From: Eupeodes corollae
Lineage: Eukaryota; Arthropoda; Insecta; Diptera; Syrphidae
Assembly (NCBI RefSeq): GCF_945859685.1
Contig: NC_079147.1
Location: 62,526,946-62,590,945 of the forward strand
Length of the DNA: 64,000 nucleotides
Direction: 5' to 3'
Position 1 is the first letter of the stretch. Every line of letters starts with the position of its first letter. The translations under genes and the position numbers were made by a program. Of this stretch, positions 13,485 to 25,249 are shown piece after piece. A model generated the notes under the pieces. That model worked only from the letters and a program-made list of their open reading frames with translations. It was not told the DNA's origin and did not search any database.

Positions 13485-13615
13485 ATGGAGCTAATGGTTT
13501 CGTCTGTGGACAGGACGACAGATAGACGGACGGAAGTGGCGGACCCACATTTTTCGACTTCTCTACCATGTTTTGTCATATTTGATTAAAATATCGAGTT
13601 CGAATTTTTTGTAAC
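13485..13615 (+). repeat. Interspersed repeat fragment with GGACCCAC motif
   Basis: The block contains GACGGACGG, then GGCGGACCCAC, TTCGACTTCTCTA and TGATTAAAAT. The reverse complement of 23890-24005 has the same blocks in the same order and similar spacing. No coding potential is evident. Confidence 0.45.
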
Positions 13616-14551
13616 AAATAAGTTCCTTTGTGCTAGAAGAAGTAACAAAAAAGTAAGAGTAATTTATTAACTCACTGCAAAGGGTTATTAAAAAAACACG
13701 ATAATTGTTTGTTGGCTCCATTTTGTTGATTATTTTTCCTTTTAGAATCCCAAAACTTAAGTTAGGAATAATGTTATTATTTAGATTTCAATTTAAATTC
13801 ATTACTCAACAGCTGGTTTATTTAACTTCTTTTCACAATTTTTAAATATTTCAATGTCATGTAGTTGAATATAAAACAGAATTTGCTTTAGACTAAAATT
13901 TTTTAAACACTTCAAAAACTACAGTTTCAGAAAAGTTAAATACTTAACAAAAAAACAAAACACAAGTAATGGTAATTCAAACCGAACGAAACTTCTAGAT
14001 GATATTTTTAACTTCTTACAAAGATGATGGGAAACAAAGGACTAAATCGAACTGAACATTATTAATTGAATGGAACCATTCAAATATTTGTGTTGTTCTT
14101 ATTTTAAGTAGGTACATGATTTTATCAAAGTTAATCATTGGAATAATTGAGTTTTATTGAATAGAAGATAAAATTCATACATATATCGATTGATATAATA
14201 TGGAAGCCACTTTTGAATGTTATTATCTTGTTTGTAATATTATTTTAATCAATTTTCGTTGAAAGAAAGATGATATAATCTTTAACTGATATTTATTTTA
14301 TTACATTATGAACATATTACAAATATTTGTTGACATTTTTTTAAACACATTTTATACACAAACAACTTGTTTTGAATACTCTATTTTAATCTCCATTTTT
14401 TTTAAGAGACAAATCTTTTGTACTGAATTCTCCTGCATTTACACCAACATGTTGCGGATTAAGTATCGGTTACCACATCAGCTATTCTTGATCGATTTTG
14501 AGAAGGCTTTTCTAAGCATCAATGTACCTATTCATTGAGCTTAGTACAAGC

Positions 14552-14607
14552 TAACTGACTTAACATAACTTAACATAACTTAACTTAACTTAACACTAAC
14601 TTAACCC
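14552..14607 (+). repeat. Short tandem repeat of TAACTTAACA type
   Basis: About 55 bp built from alternating TAACATAACT and TAACT units just upstream of the 14.65 kb LINE relic. It is an ordinary microsatellite. Confidence 0.7.
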
Positions 14608-14649
14608 TTTTTTTTAAGTTTTTGTTTTCAGCTTTAACAATAATTCGTG

Positions 14650-15760
14650 TGGGCCCTAATGTACAAGAACTAACAATTTTGATTTTATTAGACTAAAAAT
14701 TAAAAGGGACGAGGAATTCGGAATCAAAAAAGGGAAAAAGTAAAGCGTGTCTTTCAGATGGTATTTGGAAATGTTTAAGTCGAAGACTAGCTTAGCATCG
14801 TTGCAGTGACGAAGAATACTGGACATTGGTTCAAAGTGCCCGTAATTAGTGTGGTGATGAGGGATATAGAAAAGGGAGACAGATCGTAGATTTCGAGGGT
14901 TGGTGTTAAGATGAATATCACTCAGGAGTGTCGGAGAATCTATATTGCCCATAAACAATTGGTGAGCAAAAAATATATCAGCGTTTTTGCGTCTTATATA
15001 TAAGGGCTGCAAACCAATTATTTTTAGTCGATCGGCATAAGGAGGCAAGTTGGATGTATCATCCCAGTGGAGGTCACGTAAGGCAAATCAAACGAAAAGA
15101 ACATTTTCAATCAGAGGGAATAGTTTTCATAAAAGGGAGACCATACTTGAAATGCATATTCAAGATGAGGACAGACTAGGGAAATGTAAAGCGCTTTAGT
15201 TACATAAGGGTTGGAAAACTCTTTTGACCATCTCTTAATAAAACCGAGATATCTATTAGTTTTATTAATAATTTGGTCAAAATGGGAATGGAAATTCAGG
15301 TGTTTGTCACACAGAATACCAAAATCACTAATAGAATCGACTACGTTGACGGCGTCATTAAAGAAGTAGTATACTCTATTTACCTACATTTAACTCTAGG
15401 AAATTATGCGTGCAACAAATAGAAAAGATATTAAGATCATTTTGCAAAAGTAAGTAATCAGATTTAGTTGAGATAATCTTAAAAATTTTCTTATCATCCG
15501 CAAACATTAGGATGTCTGAGTTTTTTAATTAAGGACACACATCGTTAACAGATAAGACCAAGAGAAGGGGGACAAGGTGACTACCTTGTGGGACTCCAGA
15601 AGTTGCATTTATAGGACTGTTTATAAATATAGATTGAAAGCCTAGGGCTCTTAGTTTGATACAAATTATCTTATGGGATATTTTATCAAAGGCTTTGCTG
15701 TAATCAGTGTATACAACATCAACTTCTTTGCAATTATCATTGTTATTTTCCATCTGGTTA
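14650..15760 (-). mobile_element. CR1-like LINE relic, reverse transcriptase and C-terminus
   Basis: On the minus strand, 15753-15529 encodes VVYTDYSKAFDKISHKI and TSGVPQGSHLVPLL, two reverse transcriptase blocks. The region down to about 15060 gives further frames resembling the segment after the catalytic motif. 15048-14656 encodes the C-terminal part (YADRLKIIGLQPLYIRRKNA, RNLRSVSLFYIP). The FADD catalytic block is not readable intact. The upstream half of the element is absent. The same C-terminal pattern recurs at 43.8-44.0 kb. Confidence 0.75.
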
Positions 15761-16859
15761 AGGTATTAGATTTAAAGGGATTCTATTAGTTAACATGGAG
15801 TTTATATGGCCTGCTTTGGGAAGGAGGGGTATTCCTAATAAGCCCATCTCTATTGCAAAGACGATTTAGGAGGGGTCCGAATGCCACGTCATACACGGAG
15901 CTAGGTTAGAAGAAAAGCTTGAAGTCCAAAGTGAATTCAAACAAAGCTGCATACTGTAACAACATACTTGAAACATCTAGACAACACAAACGATGCTGAC
16001 TTTGGTAAAAAAGATATTTTTGTCTAGAATTATGTCGATAAGGTAAACTTTTTTCAAAAAACATTTATTTTATAAGCTATTTCCAATGAACTAGAACCCT
16101 ATTACTTCCATTTTATATGATTGCTTCAGTCTAAGATAAGAGAACTATTTAAGGAGTGTTAATAACGTATAAAGTTTTGTTTGAATATTTCTTAAGATTA
16201 ATATTTAATTTTCTACGTTTTCTTTGATTGCTATATTCTTAAAGATGACATATATATTTTATTATATTTATTTTAGAATGAATCAGGCGACAATAATTTA
16301 TCCAGTAATCGATTTTTTAGGCCCCCGATATCATTTTTTTTTAAAGATTGTGTGTAAAGATTTATATGATAAGAATTATGAATTAGCTGATACTAAGTAA
16401 ATATTTGTTATCAAAAATAATTATCGTAATTATTTTTATGTGGCTATAAATCTTTTGAATTATGAATATTTGTTTCATAGGTAACAATAGTCATTTATGT
16501 TCATAAAGTTCAAGTTCAAGTTTGAATTCATTTTTTGTTTTAAGATTGGTATTTTATATTTACAATAATTTTAGAGAAAAAAAACTGAAGGAGAAATACT
16601 GCGGGTTGTAAACATAAATGATAGCGAAAGTATTGTGATTTCAAGTTTATTCAAATTTTAACATTATGTAATAAACAAATATGAACTTAATTTTTACAAC
16701 TATATTTTACAACTATATTTCAAGAAGTTTAAAATGACGAAAATAGCGATGTTCAGTTGAGAATTGAAATGAGATAATATACGACATAAATGGTTATTTC
16801 ATAGTGCGAATCTCAACTCATTTCTAAATGTAAGATAACTTTACAAAGTGTTATCGGTT
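15761..16859. other. Intronic DNA, no gene seen
   Basis: AT-rich sequence without recognisable coding or repeat structure. Confidence 0.5.
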
Positions 16860-17620
16860 GACATTGACGGGGATATTTTAAAACAAAAGTTTGTTTCTCT
16901 ACCTTTGCCTTAACTTTTTGTTTGATCATCCAAAGACACAAATTTGTCGTTTAATAAATTTTTTGGAGAGTACAGATGTCGTTGAATGTTTCTTGTCGAT
17001 TAAATCTAATGCCACCGGTGTAAATGATATATCTCTGAAATTTTTAAAAGTTTTTTTTTTCGATCTTATTCACACACATTAGGCACATATTTTATACAAT
17101 TTTGGTAACATGAATTTATCCCTGGACAAATATTTAAGACCAATTTCAATACTTCCCTTCTTATTATAAGTTTTCGGAAAACTTGAACAAATCCAAATTT
17201 ATTTATATGTGCGGAACAAACATTTTTATTAAAAAAGCAATTTGGATTTCGACAAAAAAACAGCTGTTGCACAGCACTTATAAATGTCATAGAAGACATA
17301 AGCGGTCTATAAGATAAAGGGGACGTAACATTTTAAATACTTCTGGATTTTTCAATGCCATTTGATACAGTTCATCATTTGAACCTCTTCCAAAAGTTAA
17401 CGCAACTGTACAACTTTTCAAATTCTTCAGTTCGTCTGATTTATACCTATCTAACTGAAAGAAAGCAGGATGTGATGGTCAATGGTAGGTTAGACATATT
17501 TTCTTTCAACATCAAGACAAGACTTAAGAGGTGTACCCCAGGGATCAATTTTTGGTCCCCTTTGATTCTCTTTATAGATAAATGGACTACATCGAATCAT
17601 TTCGGAAACTAAAATAAAAT
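16860..17620 (+). mobile_element. Jockey-like LINE relic
   Basis: Degenerate reverse transcriptase. 16960-17055 gives CFLSIKSNATGVNDISLKFL, the start of the finger region. 17355-17500 gives MPFDTVHHLNLFQKL and IYTYLTERKQDVMVNGR. The region near 17530-17580 gives a damaged GVPQG..FGPL block and LFIDKW. Stops and frameshifts are present and the FADD block is not found. The IKSNATG-type finger differs from the CR1-like copies, so this is another family. Confidence 0.65.
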
Positions 17621-17744
17621 AAATCTTATGAAACAAGTGACTGTCCTTGTTTTGATTAAGTTATTACAAATATGTTTCAAACTGTGTACAATATTGAATA
17701 TGAAAATATAAGATTATTTTAATAAATTATTTAGATTTACTTAC

Positions 17745-17790
17745 TAGAGAGTGTTATTAAAAGACCACGATATACTTTTATTGGATCCAT
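17745..17790 (-). CDS. Tret1-like gene A, first coding exon
   Basis: A 46 nt exon starts with ATG at 17790 and encodes MDPIKVYRGLLITLS plus one base, followed by the donor GTAAGT. The phase-1 end joins exactly to exon 2 (5514) to give LSTSILYFTMG. The paralogous first exons start in the same way (MDPVKKYR in gene B, MDPVREYR in gene C) and have the same phase, which is the main evidence. The frame stays open for many codons upstream of this Met, so a longer N-terminus or an upstream exon is possible. The exon lies 12.2 kb from exon 2, so the joining is an inference that transcript data should confirm. Confidence 0.75.
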
Positions 17791-17820
17791 TATAGTTTTT
17801 ACACTGAATTGATTGATACT

Positions 17821-18359
17821 TCTTAAACTTCTTATTTTCTGTTCACAGATATTGTCCCGCAGAACTTCAAGATTTATTTTATATTATCTATTTTAATGTC
17901 TTGTAGGCAGTTTAATAATCAGCAGATTATCTCTCAAAATGTTCAAATACATAATAATTTCTTTTTTTTTAACACACTTATCGCAGTTAAGATAAAAATG
18001 TTTGTTTAAAATAGAAAGTATTACGATCACATTAATATCTATTTCCTAGATGATATGTTTGATTTGAATTTAAAGAAATAAAGAAATATAAGCTGCATTA
18101 TAAATTTATTAGATAAAACATTTGACTTTATAATGCATTACAGTCGAAGAAGTAAATTGTATAGTTTGGAATTTAAAGGGTGGCCCAAAAAAATGGTGTA
18201 AAATTAAAAACCTGTGTCAGTTTTGGAATACTTTTTACTTTGAAATTGTAAAAATCTAAAAGAACACGAATGTAGAAATTTGAATTAAATTAAATGTTAT
18301 TTAAAAATCCAAAAATTAAAATTTGACATTTTTTATCATCAAATATTTTAAATACAACA
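17821..18359. other. AT-rich DNA upstream of gene A, no gene seen
   Basis: This lies upstream of the first coding exon of gene A and could hold its promoter and 5' UTR. I cannot point to a TATA box or initiator with confidence. Confidence 0.4.
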
Positions 18360-18649
18360 TAAAAGCTTGCATAGAAGGGCAAGAGCTGCTCACGAAATTC
18401 ACAATTACATAAACCTCGAACAAAAGGCTGAAAAGACGAATGTATACAAATCATAGTAGGAAGAACCACTTCGGCAGACTGTATAACGGCGACGTTGAAC
18501 CGAATTCCGCTGTGAGGCAGGCTGATCCATTCAATATAGACGACGAAAGCCAACGAGCCTCTCTTCCCGATTTAGACGAAGTGAGTGAATTGCGATATCT
18601 AAGCTGAACCAACTTATTTGTAAGATATGTTCGAAAGAAAGCATGTCCT
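18360..18649 (+). mobile_element. Old RTE-like relic, left part
   Basis: The translation follows the RTE-like family of this window in order: an LHRRARAAHE-like block, then NHFGRLYNGDVEPNSAVR, SLPDLDEV and NQLICKICSKESMS. Many substitutions, a deletion and stops show it is much older than the other copies. The frame stops matching at TGTCCT (18644-18649), where a jockey-like element begins. The family match resumes at 20324. Confidence 0.75.
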
Positions 18650-20323
18650 GTAAAGAGGTTATCAGGGTCAAGAAAGTAAGTTTCCTTTGTTTTAAAGCCA
18701 ATCCAACTGAGGAAAACCAAAATAAGTTCAAAAAAGCCAGGACGGCCTGCAACGACCATATTCGAAGGACCAAATTTGTACATATATAAAAATTACGGCA
18801 AACAATTCTGCAATGCCCAAACGGCAGTACAAATTTTTGGTCATTTGTAAAAAATATGAGGAATTCTTCCTCTTCCTCGGTTCCTACGCTCGTTGTGAAT
18901 GACACTCCATTTGTTAGCTCTTTAGAGAAAGCAAATCTCTTTGCTAGGCAGTTCGCCACCAATTCAACTCTGCCAGTGAGTGTTATGACTCCGCCTGTAC
19001 TTGAGCGAGTTAATGATTCTATGGGGCAAATCTTTTTTCGCACTCGTACTGTAGCGAGAGTCCTAAAAGATCTTAACATACACAAATCTGCTGGTCCGGA
19101 TGGTATCCCCGCTATTGTTCTGAAGAGGTGTTCTTCATCGCTGGCAAAACCACTGCGTAAGCTTTTTCATCTGTCCTACTCCTCAGGTCTCGTGCCGAGC
19201 GGAAGGAAAACCGCATTTGTCCAGCCTATTCCCAAAAAAGGGGAACCCTCCTCACCTTCTAATTAACGCCGGATTGCACTTACATCCCTTCTTTATAAGG
19301 TCATGGAAACGCTGATTAATTATCAGCTCAGGAAATATCTTGAAGATCAAAAGCTTCTTAATGACCGTTAGTACGGCTTTCGTAGCAACAGGTCCACTGG
19401 TGATTTCATGGTTCATCTCACCGAACAGTGGATAAAATTTGTACAACGTTCTGGAGAAAGTAAGATTATTGTACTTAATATTTCAAAAGCATTTAATAGG
19501 ATTTGGCATCAGGCTCTCTTATCGAAAATGCGTGCTTTCGGTTTTCATGAATCCCTGCTTCATTGGATTAGTAATTACCTTTCGGATCGTTCAATACAAG
19601 TAGTTTTTTATGGATTCAAGTATAAAAACCACAAAATAAATGCTCGTGAGCCCCAGGGCTTTGTCCTATCTCCAATACTCTTTCTCATTTTAATTAATGA
19701 TCTCTTGTATGCAACTGCTAATCCAATACATTGTTTTGCCGACGATCATACTCTTAGATTTTCATATTCGTTTTCAGATTCACATCCCTCTTCTTCGGAT
19801 GTGCAAATGCAACGATAAAATATGATAAGCTCATTAAATTCTTACCTAAACAGCATTGTTCAATGGGCAATAAAAAATCGCGTGGAATTGAATGCTACGA
19901 AAACCCAATGCTGCCTTGTATCATAGCGAGATATACCCCCCTTGCCATTATCAGAGCATTTAAATTGATCCCTTGAAAATCTCCGTAAAGTTTCTGGTCT
20001 GACCCTTTTTTAACGTTATTTTAACGGTTTGTGATCTATTGAAATAGCCATCTGCAATCCTCCCCTTAAACAGTTCAACTGTAATACTCTCGCTTCTAGG
20101 AATGCTCATCAATATACCGTCGAGCAGAACTTCGGTCGTACTGTCAAGTACAGAGCTTCGTTCTTTAGCCGTACTATGCGAATGTGGAATGACTTGCCAC
20201 ACTCTGTCTTTCCCAGTCATTGCAATATTCAGGAATTCAAAACCAATGTGCACCAACACCCCTTTTCAACCCCTCTCTCCCTTTTCTAGTGCCCACTCTA
20301 TGTCTTCATAATATGGGTAATAT
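18650..20323 (+). mobile_element. Jockey-like LINE, 5'-truncated, inserted into RTE-like relic
   Basis: The copy has no endonuclease and begins in the linker (FKANPTEENQNKFKKARTAC in a repaired reading, then CPNGSTNFW). Reverse transcriptase follows in 18856-19818: NIHKSAGPDGIPAIVLKRC, VLNISKAFNRIWHQALL, a damaged EPQGFVLSPILF and the catalytic block CFADDHTLRF. The C-terminal segment is TVKYRASFFSRTMRMWNDLP near 20139-20198. Stops at 19264 and 19369 and a short deletion near 19970 break the frame. The 6 bp TGTCCT stands on both sides (18644-18649 and 20324-20329), as expected of a target-site duplication. Confidence 0.75.
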
Positions 20324-20990
20324 TGTCCTATGAATGGAAGCATAGTATTGTTTTCCCGCTTTTGATAAAAGGAGGCCTTCTAAACTGCATCAACTATAGA
20401 TTAATCAGTCTACTTAACAACTACCTGATATGTTCTTATCAATGCGGTTGTAGACCAATAAAGTCCATAATCGATCAAATATTCTCATAAGGCAGGTCCT
20501 GGAAAAAACCCAAGAACATCAAATCGACACCCACCATGTCTTCATCGATTTCAAGTCCGCATATGACAACAGTTAAAGGAACGAGCTGTAGAGAGCCATG
20601 TATAGTTTTGGCATCACTGCCAAACTCCTCCGTTTTTGCGGGATGACCATGGAGAATTGGATTCCTTAAGCTTGGTAACAGAACCATTTTATGTTAAAAA
20701 AGACTTTAGACAAGGTGTTTCACTTGCATGCGATTTCTATAACATTGTGTTTGAAAGAATAGTGCAGAGATCCAACGTCAACGCTAAAGGCACTTTCTTT
20801 AACATTACTGTCATGTATTATGCTGATGACATTGACATAACTCAGAAGCGGCAAAACTTGTTAAGCGGATAGTGAGGGCAAAGCAAAGTACATGCTTTCG
20901 TCAAGGAAGAACGTACAAAATCGATGTCTTGTCAAAACAGCTCAATCTATAGTGATTTGGGTCGTTTCGAGAGAAAAGTTGGAGACATTT
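20324..20990 (+). mobile_element. Old RTE-like relic, right part
   Basis: This resumes the RTE-like reverse transcriptase at the point where the left part ends. Visible blocks are GGLLNCINY, QCGCRPIKSIIDQIFS, DTHHVFIDFKS, MTMEN, DFRQGVSLACDFYNIVFERI (20698-20757) and YADDID (20818-20835). A KAKYML block and a piece resembling FERK follow near 20880 and 20975. It is frameshifted and incomplete, without a recognisable 3' tail. Confidence 0.75.
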
Positions 20991-21596
20991 ATATGTATTA
21001 TACATTTAATTTCTTAATTGTAATTTACTAAAAACTTTGTAATATACTCATTTCTTACTATCTTGAATAAAAATAATAATACATTTAGTTAATTACATTG
21101 ATATATTTTGTTCAAAGTCCCCTTCAAGTTTCAAACCAGTAAACGTATATACAAACTTTAACGTTTCTGTCTTCGTTCATAAATATCTTATAGTTTCATT
21201 ATAATAAGAGGTAAAGGTAGTAGGTAGTATATAAAAAAGAGTGGTGGTGCCCATGTCTGGTGTTTTCCTACCGTTCCCCTTAAATAGTTTACAACCACGT
21301 AATATGACAAATAACGTTAGCCACAGCAACGCGTGGTCGGGTCAGCTAGTGTTTTTTTTTTTTAAATATTTATTACTATCAAAATAAACAACTGTTACAT
21401 TATTTTGAAAATTTGAAGCGCAACTTATTATTAAATACAAATTAAGTCTTTGGAAATTGAAATTATCTAAATTTAGAAACAAATTAAATTTAAATAAATA
21501 TATAAACATTTCTTACTACAGGATTAACATTTAAAAACATTCAGGAATTCTATTTAAAATCTAAATTATTATAAATAATTGTACAATACTTTAAAC
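20991..21596. other. AT-rich spacer downstream of gene B
   Basis: No gene is visible. It must hold the 3' UTR of gene B. No AATAAA close to the stop codon was found on the minus strand. Confidence 0.45.
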
Positions 21597-22935
21597 TTAA
21601 CTATTTGACCCGCTTGAATTTTCAACCGGTCGTCTTCTCGAATGCAATTTGGCTTGAATTGTCTCCAAACTTAACCCCTTTGTTTCTATTACCACCAAGA
21701 CAGTAAATAAAAATGCTAAAATACAACAAAATCCGAAGAACCAGAAAGCATAATAAGATCCTAGGGCATTTAATTCTGGATACCATCGTGTTACTATGAA
21801 AGACACAAGTGATGTTATCACCGAAACGAAAGATGTGGCAACCGGCTTGATATTGGATGGGAACATTTCACCAACTATAGCCCATGGAATCGGACCAAAT
21901 CCAAATGCATAAAACGCATTGAAAGACAATAAAGCTGGAATTGGAATCCAAAGGATGCTCGAAGGATCACCAAAAGTCTGAACATAAAAGAATGTTCCCA
22001 GTCCCAGAAGGGCCACACACATTCCGGTTGCTGAGGTGAGAAGTATCATCTTTCGTCCAGTTCGTTCGACCACAAATGGAGTGAGGAGATTGCCTGCAAG
22101 TTGAACAAAACCCATGATTATTGTGGCCAAAGCAGGATCAAGTGCTGAATTGGCAGCGCTGAAAATCGATTGACTGTTAAATAAGACAGCTGTTGTTCCA
22201 CTGAACTGCTGGAACATCAGCAAACCACCACAAATGAGTAGAGCCTTCCGGTAGCCTCGACTTTGGAAAATGTCCAGCAGAGTTCCGGTGTTTGACATGT
22301 CTTTGTCCACAGATACTTGAATTTCGTGCAATTCCTCTTCCACAGCCTTGGCACTTTGCCCTCGGAGGAACTGAAGGGCGTTACGTGCTTTCTTCGTTTG
22401 TCCCTTTATTGCGTAATAGTATGGGCTTTCAGGCATAAAAATGAAGGTTGCGAAAAAGGTGATTGGCATGACTATGCAGCACCACTGAAGTGTTATGTAG
22501 CTAACGAAGGGTCCAATGATGTAGACGTAGAGAATACCGGCTATGGCCGAAAAAACAAAAGGATAAGTATTTTACTAACTGAAGTGACATATTCAAGTGA
22601 AATTGTAAGTACCTGCCATAAGCAAAGTCATCAGGGATCCTACAGCTCCACGGCAATCATCGGTTGCTATTTCTCCAATATACATTGGCATAACGGTCGC
22701 TGAAATTCCTGATGCTAGGCCCTATTGGTGATTGAAAAAGTTTTTATAATTTCCTTATATTCAAGATCGAAGATTCAAAATCTTAATCTTACCTGAAATA
22801 ATCGTGCAACATACACTGCTGGAATTGTTCCTCCAACCATCAGAAGGATGTACGAAGCTGTGAAAAATATAGAACTCGAAAGAAGAGTAAGCTTTCGACC
22901 AATTCTTCCAGCCAATGGCCCAGCTACTGGAGATG
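21597..22935 (-). CDS. Tret1-like sugar transporter gene B, exons 3-5
   Basis: Exons 22935-22793, 22721-22613 and 22540-21597, joined by GT-AG introns of 71 and 72 bp. Together with exons 1-2 at 34.6-34.9 kb they give 481 residues. The protein is a 12-helix sugar facilitator, expected to move trehalose or a related sugar across the plasma membrane. Landmarks are PVAGPLAGRIGRK after helix 2, YIGEIATDDCRGAVGS in helix 4, PESPYYYAIKG after helix 6, an intact FQQFSGTTA in helix 7, VERTGRK after helix 8, FGFGPIPWAIVGEMFP in helix 10 and ETKGLSL after helix 12. All family landmarks are present and the frame is open, so this is the best candidate for a working gene of the three. Substrate assignment rests on family resemblance. 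Confidence 0.92.
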
Positions 22936-23884
22936 CTAATGGATAGATAAAATATGTAAATGTAAATAAAGTGTGAGGCATAAAATAGATGATATTTCTA
23001 TAGTAAATTTCCCTTTTCCGGCTCAAATAACGAATCAATTTTGACAAATTTGGTGGAAGAAGAAAGAAAATTTTCTGTAGACAATGCGGATTTTATCTAT
23101 TGGGTAGCAATTTTTATTCTTGTGTAATAACTTAACTTTTTATTGTAATAAAAGTATACCTCAGCGTCAAAGACCTCATAATTCAAATAAGTTTTAAGTG
23201 CTTCGTCAACTTGAATGAAGGTGTAACAGATTTTCAAATTTGCGTAAGAATTTCTCTATGGATATATTTTTTATAAGAGAAACTACGTTGAAAACTAAAG
23301 TTTGAGATGTTAAGAAAGATTGAAGTATGTACAAAGATTTATTTATTTAGGTGCATTAAGTTAATACAAATTAGTAGGGAGGTTTTGACCAAATTTAATA
23401 ATTGAGGATAGTATTTAGAAAGGTTTAATGTGATAGGTATGTAGCTGTAGATACTATCCAGTTCAAAGTGGAAGAATTGAATATTGGGAAAACCACTAGA
23501 GTGCCCATGTTTTAGTTTTCACAGACTGAAAAGTGAAAACTTAAAACTGCCAGTAATTCCATTCTAAAGATTTATTTTTTACCAACAATCAAATACGGTT
23601 CTGCTAACTTTATAAAAGGCAAGAAAAACTGAGAGTTATTGCATAAAGTTTGAGTCATATGAATAATTTTAAACTTTAAAAAAAAAGTGTCTCCAGGGGT
23701 GCACAAGTTTTACCAATTATATAAATTTGAATTTTTAATATTTGATATAAAATTTTGTTGAATATTAATATATTCAAATATATCAAATTTTGAACGTTGG
23801 AAATACTACTTTAAAGGTAGTATTTATTAAGGACAAACTTTTCTTGAAACTTTAATTAATTACTTGCGACATATAGGAACTACA

Positions 23885-24110
23885 TATGTATATGGCAAGT
23901 TTTGCATTCGTAAAGAATTTGAAATTCGTCATTTTAATCAAACATGACATTACGATCTTAGAGAAGTCGAAACAAGTGGGTCCCCCGATTCCACTATCTG
24001 TCTGTTTGTCCTGGCTCCTACAGCCACAAGCATTGGGTCGATTAACTTCAAATTTGGAAATTAAGATTTTGGGCCGATTCATATTAGGCGTTTTTTTCTA
24101 TTCAATTTTT
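23885..24110 (-). repeat. Interspersed repeat fragment, second copy
   Basis: Its reverse complement shares with 13485-13615 the ordered blocks GGACCCAC, TTCGACTTCTCTA, GTCATGTTTGATTAAAAT and an AT-rich tail. It extends further on one side (CCCAATGCTTGTGGCTGTAG). No coding potential is evident. Confidence 0.45.
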
Positions 24111-24120
24111 TTTTAAGACT

Positions 24121-25249
24121 AAAATTAACATTAGTCCCCATACAAATATTTTGGCCAAAAATCGAAAATTCGTATTTTCTCAAAAACAAACAAACAAAAA
24201 CATATTTTGTCTAAAAAATAATTCTTAATTTGGCTTCGTTAAATGCATACAATTTATTTATAGAATTGTTATTTTTTAAAAACTAATCAACCAATTTCAA
24301 TAAGTTTATTTTTCACATAAGCTCTTATAGTCCAGTGAAAAGAAACATACGGTTTTTTCGGTTTTTCGGGTTTATCTTAAAAACTATTTGTCGTATTAAA
24401 AAATAATATTCTACAAAATTAGAACTTATTCAATTTTCTAAAGAAATATGATATGATATAATTTGTTTGAATTTTTTTAGTTTGTAAAATAACTCTATAG
24501 GCATTTAAGGAAAACATGCAATGATTTTTTAAAACACGTTGATGACGATTGTGTACCTTAAACTCTAAAAACGTTTCTGGAAACTCTTATATTAGAGAAA
24601 ACGAACATTGAAAATAGAAAAAAGAAGTGTATCGCAATAGGGTATCGAGTTTCAACATCTCCAAAAAAACAATGATGACTTATTGCAGGTTCAGGTAAAA
24701 CATTTTGGTTCTCGTTGGAGTGCGTTGGAGCGCCAAGTCGAAATGTTGCAGTCAAAGAATAATGAAAAAAATATCTTTGTCCACCTTTCTATACAAGGGG
24801 GGAAGATGCCGGTTTAAAAGCAAAAGAATGTTGCCTAAATCTATTGCAAACCAACGAAAACAACAACGAGGCTTTTGAGGTCCAGCAATAACAACACAAC
24901 AAATGTCATCGTTAAGTTGCACAAAAATGAGGATGTTGGCCGGCTTCTAAAAGCTTCAACTGCACTTCAAAACACAGGAATTTATCTGCATCTAGATCTA
25001 CCGGCTATTTACTTTAAAAACTGGAATTCTGAGCAAAAATAGATTTATAAAAACCGTATAGTCGTAGAAAGTAAACACTTTTATTATGACAACCAAAATA
25101 ATTTGATTTGTGACGTAATGGGTGCGTTCCAGGTCAAAATAATCTTGTTGATCTAAATCACAGTGTTTCCACTGCAATAAAACAGTGATCTTACATCCGT
25201 CGGAGATTGTAAAAGGCTCCGGTACTTTAGAAGCACATTCGAAGTGGTG
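24121..25249. other. Intronic DNA, no gene called
   Basis: AT-rich up to about 24.6 kb. In 24.85-25.05 kb a plus-strand frame reads VIVKLHKNEDVGRLLKASTA and then LHLDLPAIYFKNW before a stop. It may be a scrap of a LINE ORF1, but I could not place it in a family. Confidence 0.3.

Larger units (their letters stand above)
12561..14649. other. Intronic AT-rich DNA, no gene seen
   Basis: No gene is visible. The stretch includes one interspersed repeat fragment (13485-13615) and one short tandem repeat (14552-14607), listed separately. Confidence 0.5.
5515..17744 (-). other. First intron of gene A, 12.2 kb, filled with transposon relics
   Basis: The intron begins GTAAGT at 17744 and ends TTAG at 5515. 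It contains, from low to high coordinate, a BEL/Pao relic, an AT-rich repeat fragment, two CR1-like LINE relics in opposite orientations and one jockey-like LINE relic. Paralogues B and C have first introns of only 65 and 63 bp at the same position, so the size here is most simply explained by insertion. Confidence 0.7.
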
